The position numbers and the translations under genes are program-made. A model generated the notes under the pieces. It searched no databases, was not told the origin of the DNA, and worked only from the letters and a program-made list of their open reading frames with translations. A stretch of 64,000 nt of DNA from Halichondria panicea (lineage: Eukaryota > Porifera > Demospongiae > Suberitida > Halichondriidae), in NCBI RefSeq assembly GCF_963675165.1, contig NC_087390.1, forward strand, positions 1,755,501-1,819,500. Reading direction: 5' to 3'. Of the stretch, positions 20,532 through 30,768 are shown piece by piece (position 1 is the stretch's first letter; each line of letters begins with the position of its first letter).

Positions 20532-22102
20532 ATGAGACAAACTAACTCTACGAATAGAGGCAGTCCTCTGGTATCAAGGAATGGCTGCAAGTGCAAGTAC
20601 AGAGTGAGGTGGTTCTATTCCAATTGCAAGGGAGCTTTTCTCGTTCTGGTCTGGAATATGCTGTTGACTATGGCCTGTACATCAGCATACCAAATGTTTA
20701 ATGAACAACCTTATGTTGACTTTGTAATTCCGAAATCGCTCTTTGCTATCCCAGTTGTGTTTGGTTTGTTGGGAGCTGTTTTCTCAAGATGGCTAGCTGA
20801 CGCTAAGCTGGGGAACTACAGAGTGATGAAATACAGTTTTGTGCTATCGTTCCTCATAAGTTTACTTTATAGTGCCTTCACCCTAGTTCCTGACATTGCA
20901 CATTATACGTGTATATTGTGAGTGTCTTTTATTGCATAGGTGGGAGTCTCTTTGTAGTAGCTGTGGTAGCATACTCTGTTACCTCACTACAACTAGGCCT
21001 GGATCAGATGCCTCATGCTTCATCTTCCAATATTAGTAGTTTTATTGCCTGGTTTGTATTCAGTATCTATGCTGGTGCTTGGATTCCAAATGTTTCCAAT
21101 TTGCCCATTATAATGGGTTCTTTGTATAGTAGTGAATTATCGCACTGGGTTGTCCAACTTTACAGTTTGCTGCCACCTTTGTGTATGAGTGTTGTTCTTA
21201 TTCTTGACTTTCTCCTAGCTAAAAAATGGCTGATAATTGAGCCAAAGTCACCTCAGTCCCTCAAAACCATATACTGTATTCTCAAGTTTGCTGTCAAGCA
21301 CAAGGCTCCCCTCAATCGCAGTACTCTCACATACTGGGAGGAAGACATACCTTCAAGAATGGACTTGAGAAAGTCGAGATATGGTGGACCATTCACTACA
21401 GAGCAAGTTGAAGATGTGAAGACCATCCTACGTTTGTTACCCCTCTGCCTAGCACTATGGCTTCTTGGGTGCTCACTTGCAATCTACCATCCAGTAACTT
21501 CTGCTATTGTTTATCTCCCAGATTGGAAGCGTTATGTTTCAATGCTTTTGGCCCTATTCACATATAACCGTTACTGGTGTGGAATGGTTTGGACTGTCTT
21601 TTATGAGTTTGTGCTATACCCATGGCCAGTGATACGTAACAGGCTTCCCAGCATCCTTAGAAGAATTGGGATAATTTCTCTCTTTATCACGGCTCTCAGT
21701 ATTGTTTTTCTAATTCTGGAAATATCAAAAAATAATTACGGTGATTTAGCTGCAATCAAGTATGTTACAATCATTATAAATTCAATTTCTTTGGGTTTGC
21801 TCGCAATACTGCTCGCTAGTACCATGCTAGAGTTAGTTTGTGCTCAAGCCCCATACAACATGAGAGGATTGTTTGGAGGATGTATGGTGTTGGTGTTGTT
21901 CTCATGTATTATTATTGGCAAATGCATTCCTTCACACAGTGCATTAACAATATATGGGGTTAGAATAGCTATCAGTCTGCTTGCATTCATCCTGTACTGC
22001 CTCCTCGCTCGCTGTTACAAGAGAAGAGTTAGAGACGAGGACTACGATGCACACAGAGTGGTGGAAGAGGTCTATGATCGATATTTGACAGCTCAGTATT
22101 GA
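20532..22102 (+). pseudogene. POT/PTR2 transporter copy P5, one 2-bp frameshift
   Basis: Nearly complete: from the MRQT start to YDRYLTAQY and a normal stop, the only disabling change is a TA insertion near 20906 (CATTACGTG->CATTATACGTG) between transmembrane segments 3 and 4. Two in-frame 6-bp palindromic insertions add residues elsewhere: TTGCAA at 20624-20629 (N-C after FYS) and TGGCCA at 21623-21628 (P-W in the VLYPVIRN motif). It could be an allele of a working gene or a very young pseudogene. Confidence 0.8.
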
Positions 22103-22308
22103 CTTAAATTCCGTACAGTTTACGTATAATTAATTTTCATCATAATTATAGTTTATGTTTTTGTCGATCATTTTCATAAGTTAGTTAATTGCCTCATATG
22201 ATGCTTGTCAAACACAGCTATATGTACGGTATAATTACACTATCGTAGCCGTTTCAAATGTCCATTGAAAATCTGTTTGCAATAGCAAATGAAAGCACCG
22301 CAGGTGCT
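22103..22308. other. Transporter 3' flank
   Basis: AT-rich 3' flank of P5, shared with the sequence after P14 (about 55000-55170). No gene. Confidence 0.5.
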
Positions 22309-22790
22309 GATGCCTCGGTGGAGATGCCAAAGCTACATAACAAAGCTACTAATAGTTAATTTTATACACATGATGAACATGCAAACTCATGCAAAAGAGT
22401 GGGTAATGATCGACCATGATTATTGTTAATGATGCCAAAAGTTTAGGTCTAAAATTAACGGGTGCCATCAACAGAGCCTTGCAGCTCTCTTCTCACTCTT
22501 GCAGCTACCAATAGCTAGTGTTCTAGTGCAGAGCTAACTACTAAGTAGAGTAGCAGCATTCGGTAAACAAGTTTGGCTAGACTACGTGCTCTTCTGAAAA
22601 GGCTGCAATGGCATTTCAAGTTAGATATGAGCTCGAGAACGAAGCAGCATTATTTTGCAAATCCAAGAAAACATGACTAAAAGCCTATAATATTATAGAA
22701 ACTCTTACTTGCACTTCATTGATCCTTGAGCAGTCTACACACACAAACACACTACTGTATACCTCGCTTGCGCATGCGCACCGAGGCATA
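22309..22790. mobile_element. MITE family M2 (ATGCCTCGGTG ends), copy 1
   Basis: A 482-bp element with inverted ends GATGCCTCGGTG and CACCGAGGCATA. It includes TCTTGCAGCTACCAATAGCTAG and a CTCGAGAACGAAGC motif. It is shared with 37801-38395 and, more distantly, with the elements at 48467-49525 and 57152-57549. Confidence 0.75.
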
Positions 22791-23183
22791 TATAATAATG
22801 ATGATTAGGTGTATGAAACAAAAGTTGTTGGTACATGCATGAAAGCTCTCCACATCCATACAGTGAATGTACAGTCTAGTACAAACATGCAAATGGCAAA
22901 ATGAAATTGATTGTTTGATGATTTTTATAGATGGAATGTACGAAAACTGAAACCCACTCTCACTCTATTATAGCAACGTGACTCGTGACCATTTAGAGAA
23001 GTTGCTGATGTTCCAATATGAACCACTCATGCAGCATTTAGATACATGTATAATTGTACAAGTGTGTATGTTGACTACAAGAATAATAGTTTCACTCAGA
23101 AATGATAACTGTTGCCAATAGATTTTTCTCTGCTATGTACTGCTTAGACGGTATAATAGAATTCAGCCTAGTGTGTGTCTGTT
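22791..23183. other. 5' flank of transporter P6 with conserved block
   Basis: No gene. At about 22978 it carries TGACTCGTGACCATTTAGAG, a version of the upstream block found ahead of most transporter copies. Confidence 0.5.
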
Positions 23184-24727
23184 ATGAGACAAACTAACTC
23201 TACGAATGGAGGCAGCCCTCTGGTATCAATTAAGGAATAGCTGCAAGTGCAAGTACAGAGTGAGGTGGTTCTATTCCAAGGGAGCCTTTCTTGTTCTGGT
23301 CTGGATTATGCAGTCGACTATATGGCCTGTATTTCGGTGTTTCATGTTTTCCATCATCAATCTGATGTCAATTTTGTAATTCCAAAATGGTTTATTGCTA
23401 TCCCACTTGTGTCTGGTCTGTTGGGAGCTGTTTTCTCAGGATGGCTTGTCGACGCTAATTAAGCTGGGAAACTACAGAGTGATGAAATACAGTTTTGTAC
23501 TGTTATTATCCTTTGTTTGCTTTGTAGTAGTTCCTGGCATCACTCATTACGTGTATGTTGTGAGTGTCTTGTATATATTGCATTGGCGGGAGTCTGTTTC
23601 TAGTAGCTGTACATGTGATAGCATGCTTTGTTACTTCACTACAACTAGACCTGGATCAAATGCCTCATGCTTCATCTTCCAATATCACTAGTTTTATTGC
23701 CTGGTTTGTATTCAGTATCTATGCTGGTGTTTGGATCCCTTTTGTTGTCGATTTGCCCATTTGCCCATTATATCAGATGTTTTTTTAAAACACTCTCCCC
23801 TCCCTCCCTCTCCAAGATGAATAAAGAGTATGTAGCTGTGTTGGAATCCCTGGCCACAGTTAACCACGTCACTACTGGGCCGTATACATCATATATATAG
23901 TTGGGCAACCCAGTATGATGAACGACTGATACACAAAACATCTATGCTGGTGCTTGGTTTCCTTATGTTGTTGATTTACCCATTATATCTGATGCTTTGT
24001 ATATCAGTCATTCGTCATATTGGGTTGTCCAACTTTACTGCTTGCTGCCACCCGACTTAATTAATGTATGAGTATTATTCTTATTCTTGACTTCCTCCTT
24101 GCTAAAAAATGGCTGATAATTGAGCCAAAGTCACCTCAGTCTCTCAAGATACGGTGGACCATTCACAACAGAGCAAGTTGAAAATGTGAAGAATATCCTA
24201 CGTTTGTTACCCCCCCCCCCCTGCTTATCGCTATGGCTTCTTGGGTACTCACTTGCATCCAGTAACTTATGCTAATGTTTATCCTCCAGATTGGAATCGA
24301 AGTTTTTGTCCTTGTTCACATAATTATCACTATTACTGGTGTGGTATGGTTTAGACTGTCTTCTATTGTGCTTTACGTATACCCAGTGATACGTAACAAG
24401 CTAATTCGTTACAATCGTCAGTTTCAAGAGGTATACTCACAATCAATGTACGTTGTTTGCTAGTACCATAATAGAGTTAGTTTGTGCTCAAGCTCCATAC
24501 AACATGAGATGATTGTTTGGAGGGTGTATGGTGTTGGTATTAGCTCCTATTATTGGCCAGTTTTCTCCATCAATCACATTAGCGATTAGAGTAGGCATTA
24601 GTCAGTTTGGATTCATCCTGTACTGCCTCCTGGCTCGCTGTTACAAAAGGAGAGTTAGAGACGAGGACTACAATGCACACAGAGTGGTGGATGAGATCTA
24701 TGATCGATTTGTCAGAGCACCAACTAA
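23184..24727 (+). pseudogene. POT transporter copy P6, rearranged
   Basis: It starts at MRQT and ends near YDRFVRAPT, with many lesions: TTAA insertions at 23230-23233 and 23459-23462, TATA near 23572, ACATGT at 23611-23616, an 8-bp tandem duplication of ATTTGCCC near 23760, an unrelated CT-rich insert at about 23795-23899, a short inverted transporter segment at 23900-23941, a repeated exon portion after it, loss of most of the cytosolic loop, and a long C homopolymer near 24211-24222. It is clearly nonfunctional. Confidence 0.8.
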
Positions 24728-26076
24728 TTTTAGTTATATGTTATACATACGTTTATCGTTTTGTTGATCATGCGTATTCAGAACATCCTGCATGCATGTG
24801 AATTATAATTTTGATACATTATTTGTAAACAGTATTTGCACTCATAATATTTGTCAATGGACCTGCAATGAGCTTGTAAACATTGTTGGCATGTACAAAT
24901 ACTGAAGTACACATACTCTAATAGCGACAACCATTTGGAAATAATCTGTTTCACTAATTAGATCTATTATAGATTTATGTTGAATGATTATACCGTGGGT
25001 GTGGTTTGTTACGTTACGAGTAGGGGGGTAGTTGTATTGTGGAACCCCTTAAATAGAGGCACCTCTTTTAATCGGCACTCAACCAATTAAGTCCCAACGC
25101 AATTAAAACTTTAACCCCTCAAATTAGGACATCCTCGATAGACAGGTTCATGATAAAAAGTGTCCAAATTTAGAGATTTTACTGTACACATACTTTGTGA
25201 GAGTACAATGTATACCATCTAGCAGGGTAACCAGGTGAAGATAGCCTAGTAAAGAATTTTCCTGATCAGTAGTATCATGCAGCATGATCGTCAAGTTATT
25301 TCAATTGTAATGTTTGCCAAATATAAACCTGTTATACATCAGGTATATAATTATACTTATGATTTTTCTCTGGCCATTTACATTGTACCGTAGAGCAGGT
25401 AATTTTCGTGGGGAAAAATATTCGTTGTTTCGTGGTTTATCACTGGACCACAAATCTTTTAACCACGAATGAAGTGACCTTACCTACCTTTACCTGCAGT
25501 GCAAGCAGCAACCCGAAAATATAAACCATGAATGGCTAATTATTGCTGAACCACGAATATTTTGACCCCGAAAATTACCCGCTATATGGTATATGCACTA
25601 GTCAATACAGAAGGTATGTTTTGGCAAGGGAATTGTTTGTATACCATTTATTACCAAATTAATGAATAACCTTTTTCCATTAGTTACGCACACATTTTCA
25701 TTACATTCGCTTTGCTTGGCATGTACGAAACTCACTCCCTTCCTTACAGTTACACCTGTAGGAACACATGACTGTTTAAGTTCAGTTCCACTATACATTG
25801 ATTTTGTAGAAACAATGAAACTAAATTCTCACCCTGAGTTCATAATCATTATTTTGGGAGAAAGTTCAACTTTCACTATAATCATGTTGACAGATTATAC
25901 CAACCATGCACTCACAGTCTTTATAGATTTGTGCAGGTGTGTCTATGTGGGCACTGCATGTATAATTATATAATTTATGTTGGAATTGAACTTCAAGAAA
26001 CTTTTGCCAATAGATATCAGCATTTACCAAGTTACAGTGTTTAGCCACTGTCCCTACATACATGTGTGTGACTGTT
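24728..26076. other. Transporter flanks, no gene
   Basis: From about 24760 to 25320 the sequence parallels the stretch after P1 (4370-5070), including the TTAAATAGAGGCACCTC repeat relic near 25040. It then includes the MITE at 25391-25585. From about 25800 it is the 5' flank of intact copy P7, matching 5330-5608. Small open frames here are not conserved. Confidence 0.5.
25391..25585. mobile_element. MITE with GGTAATTTTCG ends
   Basis: About 195 bp bounded by TAGAGCAGGTAATTTTCGTG and its imperfect complement CGAAAATTACCCGCTATA. Inside are further inverted words (CGTGGTTTATCACTGGACCA, GAACCACGAATATTTTGACC). Noncoding. Confidence 0.7.
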
Positions 26077-27633
26077 ATGAGACAAACTAACTCTACGAAC
26101 GGAGGCAGTCCTCCGGTATCAAGGAATGGCTGCAAGTGCAAGTACAGAGTGAGGTGGTTCTATTCCAAGGGAGCCTTTCTTGTTCTGGTCTGGGTTATGC
26201 TGTTGAATATAGCCTGTGTATCAGTGTTTCATGTATTTCATCAACGGCCTGATGTCCATTTTGTAATTTCTAAATGGCTACCTGCTATCCCAATTGTGTT
26301 TGGTTTGATGGGATGTATTTTCTCAGGATGGCTAGCCGACGCTAAGCTGGGGAACTACAGAGTGATGAAATACAGTTTTGTATTGTTGTTTCTCTTTTGT
26401 TTGCTTTCTAGTGTCGTCACCCTAGTTCCTGGCATTGCACATTACGTGTATGTTGTGAGTGTCTTGTATTGCATTGGTGGGAGTCTCTTTATAGTAGCTG
26501 TGGTAGCATGCTTTGTTACCTCACTACAACTAGGCCTGGATCAGATGCCTCATGCTTCATCTTCCAATATCAGTAGTTTTATTGCCTGGTTTGCATTCAG
26601 TATCTATGCTGGTGCTTGGATTCCAAATGTTTCCAATTTGCCCATTATAATGGGTTCTTTGTATAGTAGTGAATTATCGCACTGGGTTGTCCAACTTTAC
26701 AGTTTGCTGCCATATTTGTGTATGAGTGTTGTTCTTATTCTTGACTTTCTCCTAGCTAAAAAATGGCTGATAATTGAGCCAAAGTCACCTCAGTCCTTCG
26801 AAACCATCTACCGTGTTCTCAAGTTTGCTGCCAAGCACAAAGCTCCCCTCAATCGCAGTGCTCTCACGTACTGGGAGGAAGACATACCTTCAAGAATGGA
26901 CCTGGGAAAGTCGAGATATGGTGGACCATTCACTACAGAGCAAGTTGAAGATGTGAAGACTATCCTACGTTTGTTACCCCTTTGTTTAACACTATGGCTT
27001 CTTGGGTGCTCACTTGCAATTTTCCATCCACTAAATTATGGTAGTGTTTATCCTCCTGATTGGAAGCATTATGTTTCAAGGCTTTTGGCCTTGTTCACAT
27101 ATCAACATTTGTGGTGTGGTATGTTTTGGACTGTCTTTTTTGAGTTTGTGCTATACCCAGTGATAAGTAACAGGATTCCCAGCATCTTGAGAAGAATTGG
27201 TGTAATTTCTCTTTTCATCACGGTTGTAAGTATTATGTTTCTAATTCTAGAACTATTACAAAATAATTACGGTGATTTAGTTGCAATCCAGTATGTTACA
27301 ATCGTTATAAATTCAATTTCTCGGGGTTTGCTCGCAATACTACTCGCTACCACCATGCTAGAGTTAGTTTGTGCTCAAGCCCCATACAACATGAGAGGAT
27401 TGTTTGGAGGGTGTATGGTGTTGGTGTTGTTCTCATCTCTTATTTTTGGCTTCTATATTCCTTCAAACAACACATTAACAATGTATGGGATTAGAGTAGG
27501 CATCAGTCTGCTTGGATTCATCCTGTACTGCCTCCTGGCTCGCTGTTACAAGAGGAGAGTTAGAGACGAGGACTACAATGCACACAGAGTGGTGGAGGAG
27601 GTCTATGATCGATACTTGTCAGCTCAGCATTGA
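26077..27633 (+). CDS. POT/PTR2 (SLC15-like) transporter P7, intact
   Basis: Uninterrupted 518-residue membrane protein. The start is the ATG of MRQTNS; an upstream in-frame ATG at 26062 exists, but MRQT is the start conserved in all copies and forced in P12. About twelve hydrophobic segments are split 6+6 by a long charged cytosolic loop. Family marks: GWLADAKLGNYRVM after TM2 (PTR2 signature), FSIYAG in TM5, KSRYGGPFTTEQVEDVK before TM7, and ELVCAQAPYNMRGL in TM10. The family moves di/tripeptides or related solutes with protons at the plasma or lysosomal membrane; substrate and site are unknown here. The usual ExxER motif of TM1 is absent. A basic tail (YKRRVRDEDYN...YDRYLS) ends the protein. 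It is intronless. Confidence 0.8.
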   Translation: MRQTNSTNGGSPPVSRNGCKCKYRVRWFYSKGAFLVLVWVMLLNIACVSVFHVFHQRPDVHFVISKWLPAIPIVFGLMGCIFSGWLADAKLGNYRVMKYSFVLLFLFCLLSSVVTLVPGIAHYVYVVSVLYCIGGSLFIVAVVACFVTSLQLGLDQMPHASSSNISSFIAWFAFSIYAGAWIPNVSNLPIIMGSLYSSELSHWVVQLYSLLPYLCMSVVLILDFLLAKKWLIIEPKSPQSFETIYRVLKFAAKHKAPLNRSALTYWEEDIPSRMDLGKSRYGGPFTTEQVEDVKTILRLLPLCLTLWLLGCSLAIFHPLNYGSVYPPDWKHYVSRLLALFTYQHLWCGMFWTVFFEFVLYPVISNRIPSILRRIGVISLFITVVSIMFLILELLQNNYGDLVAIQYVTIVINSISRGLLAILLATTMLELVCAQAPYNMRGLFGGCMVLVLFSSLIFGFYIPSNNTLTMYGIRVGISLLGFILYCLLARCYKRRVRDEDYNAHRVVEEVYDRYLSAQH

Positions 27634-28413
27634 GTTATGTACAGTATGGATACATTTTTTCATCATGTTTCTTTTTTTGTCGAACAGAACAATTGTTAGT
27701 AAGTTTGTATTTGTTTTGTGTTAACTATACTAACTATACTGTGTATGTATGTTGATTAATTTATTTGCACACAATCATAATGAGTTATATAATCATCATA
27801 ATTAGGTAGAGTGATTGGTGTGTGTCGGTTTGTGTGTGCGTATATGTGCATGTGTGTGTGGACACAGAATGAGCTGTTTGAGCGAACTAGACACTTTCGT
27901 GGACTATTTTAACTGCTAACGAGACAGTAGTTGAAAAGAAGGCTAGTTATAGTTGAACCTTATAGGTAATCTTTGAAGGCGACAAAAAAGTTAATTAAAA
28001 TTTCTAATCGACTAAACGTTGCTTTATACACAATCATATAATAAATTATTTTAATAAGGTTGTTACGGTAAAAAGTTATTGTATCTGTTTTTGCTGTGCG
28101 CATGCAATGAAGCTTAACGCAAAGGGTGAATGCATGCTCTATAAATTATTAGCATCTTGTTATTCAGTCATCTAATTAGTCAATAGAAATCTATCTTTCA
28201 AGTTTGAGCTTGCGTATGCAAGCTCTATATCTGTTCTATGACCAGACTGTTTTCTAAATGAATTCTGCTTTGCTTAGATTCATGCTTGTAAAATTATTTA
28301 TCCTTAATATTGCATGCATAATTATACAGTATAGACGTGTCATGTTCACTCCTATTTGCATGTATACAATAAGGCCAATCTGATACGCTATATATACCAC
28401 TTCTCTACTGCAG
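27634..28413. other. Transporter P7 3' flank leading into USP40-like exon 14
   Basis: No gene. Duplicate of 15505-16317, ending in the CTTCTCTACTGCAG acceptor of the exon at 28414. It shows that a transporter copy and a USP40-like exon belong to one duplicated unit. Confidence 0.6.
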
Positions 28414-28485
28414 GGCTCTGATCCTTGTATGCTGAGTGTAGACCAGAGGAAGAGCATTGGTGAGCTCAAGGAAGCCATTGCTAAG
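28414..28485 (+). pseudogene. USP40-like exon 14, donor-dead copy
   Basis: Full 72-bp exon with its acceptor, but GAG|GTAAGT has become AAG|ATAAGT, so the donor GT is lost and the final residue changes. Other replacements include V->M and W->Q. Confidence 0.65.
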
Positions 28486-29000
28486 ATAAGTACACCAGAA
28501 CTATCGTGTGTGTGTTCTTTGCATGGCTACATGAATAATAATAGTTATATTTAGCAAGCTATATTATAGCTTGCTAAAATTACCATAGGACATCGATGTT
28601 TCTCTGTACTCATACTTTGTGACATACATTGTACCGTATACTGGGTATGACATATTGTATTTGGCAAATCAGGCAAAGGATGGCCAAGTTGAACTAGTAA
28701 TGCGTGATTAGTAATGTCGTCATGCAGCATGATCATCAAATTAATACTTCAATTGCCCCATAATTATATAAACGTAATACTTGCCAAATACACCCCTGAT
28801 ACGGTTGATTTATTCTCGATCTGCGGCTCGTTTACATGATGTTGTGTATGTACTAGACTGTACATTCACTGTTAGTATTATGGATTTGGTATAAGGATAA
28901 TTTATATCACGTTGTCAAGGTAACAACGGTGTAATATATTATTTTTATTACACGGTCGCGTAACCTTGAGGCATGATTTGGTAAGGGGTCGTCCTGCATT
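28486..29000. repeat. Exon-14 intron copy fused to hairpin-unit fragment
   Basis: 28486-28890 matches 16390-16740; 28891-29000 matches the TCACGTTGTCAAGGTAACAA ... GGCATGATTTGGTAAGG part of 19780-19890. The junction then enters the 3' half of a transporter. Confidence 0.6.
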
Positions 29001-29562
29001 TTCAAAGTTTCAAAGCTTCTGCCCTTGTTTACATATCATCATTACTGGTGTGGAATGGTTTGGACTGTCTTTTATGAGTTCGTACTATACCCAGTGATAC
29101 GTAACAAACTTCCCAGCATTATTAGAAGAATTGGAATAATTTTTCTCCTTATCACGGTTTTCAGTATTGTGTTTCTAATTCTGGAACTACTAAAAAGCAA
29201 ATACGGTGATTTAGTCAAAATCTTACAATCGTCTTTAATTCAACTTTTAGAGGATTGCTACAATCTTGCTTTTTAGCGCCATGATAGAATTAGTTTGTGC
29301 TCAAGCTCTATACAACATGAGAGGATTGTTTGGAGGGTGTATGGTGTTGGTGTTGTTATCATCTTTTACTATTGTCACAATTTCTCCATTGAACATTACC
29401 CTAACAATGTGTGCATGGGGTTGTAGTAGGCATCAGTCTGCTTGGATTCATCCTGTACTGCCCCTGGCTCGCTGGTACAAGAGGAGAGTTAGAGACGAGG
29501 ACTACAATGCACACAGAGTGGTGGAGGAGGTCTATGATCGATACTTGTCAGCTCAGCATTAA
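29001..29562 (+). pseudogene. POT transporter 3' half P8
   Basis: It covers TM8 to the C-terminus (from the YHHYWCGM motif to DRYLSAQH). It lacks the first two thirds of the gene, has a short deletion near 29215 that shifts the frame before the IELVCAQA motif, a CATG insertion at 29414-29417 and a 2-bp loss in the ILYCLLAR motif near 29461. It is joined at its 5' end to unrelated duplicate sequence. Confidence 0.8.
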
Positions 29563-30768
29563 TTATTCCATTATACGATTTTTTTTAGATTTATTATCTG
29601 TGTTTTTGTCGATCTTGCATGTTCAGAACATTAATATTTTCTGTGTTGGTTCAATAGCTGTTATGTCAACAGTGCTTGCACACCTAGTGTTTATACACGA
29701 GTTTGTCAATGCACATCTTATAAAGTTTGATTCCCTTTGGGCAACTACTCTACTAAGCTCAGTATTGACTTCCGATAACGTATATGTAGTTTTAGACGTA
29801 ACTATAATAACATTTAATCAACGTAACAATAATTGTTAATTCAATGTTTGCAAATTACCCTATATGCCATCATCACTCTTTTGTTTGACAAGGGGATGTT
29901 TTGTACCAGATGTACCAAATCAATGAATTTTTTCATTCACTATTGCAGTATAATTATAATTATGAAAGCAGTTTGTCAATGAACACTATTGTTTGAGCTT
30001 GGCATGTACGAAACTCACTCACAGTTATACATATGCATGACTGTTTAGTTAATCACTATAAATTGATTTAAAAATACTGAAACTAAACTCTTAACAGTTC
30101 ATAACCATTTGGGAGACAGTTAAACTTTCGTATACAATTGTCAATTAATATTGCATTTTCTTTTATGGCTATTATTAACCCTACAAACGTTAAATGAATA
30201 CAGTTTTCTTATATCTTCTTTGGACTGTGTTCTTGTCATAGCATTGTCGTCTGTATAGTTTCGTTTCATTGCTCTCTGTTAGTTGCTGTGGCTAGGTTTC
30301 CATTCATAATTATTATAGTCAGGCTTTCATTTTCGCAACACTCTGGTTGTGAGACATAAAAACTCCGAGGGATATATGCATGATGTAACTATTATTGACG
30401 GTACATTCATTGTTTTAACAACGGGAACTTTTACAATATGTACATACTGTATTATTTGCATATGCATATATTCCTCATCTTTGCTATGCAAACAGTTTGG
30501 ATTGTTTGATGCTTTTTGAGCTTGTATACATGGAATTTACGAAAACTGAAACTCCACTCTCATTTGTATGACTCATGACTATTATTTTAGGGAAAGTAGT
30601 TGTTGCTGATTATGTGAACCAGCATATTTTAGTACCAGCTTGTATCTGTGCAAGAATTAATAAGAAATACTGTAGGCAATAATATTGCTCTTAGGTATAG
30701 TACCTATAGTTACAGTATAGTGTTAGCAATCATCCCTACATGTGTGTCTATGTGTGTCTGTGTCCGTT
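29563..30768. other. Transporter flanks, no gene
   Basis: 29563-29850 is a transporter 3' flank; from about 30160 to 30768 the sequence is duplicated at 33565-34145 ahead of P10 (TTTTATGGCTATTATTAACC, GACATAAAAACTCCGAGGGA). The upstream block TGACTCATGA is at 30569-30578. Confidence 0.55.
30569..30596 (+). promoter_or_regulatory. Candidate conserved upstream block of transporter P9
   Basis: TGACTCATGA (an AP-1-type TGACTCA core) is followed closely by ATTTTAGGGAAAG, about 190 bp before the ATG. Equivalent blocks lie before P10 (33966), P12 (49856), P6 (22978), P15 (55370) and fragment P13 (52163). Conservation may simply reflect recent duplication, so function is inference. Confidence 0.35.
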
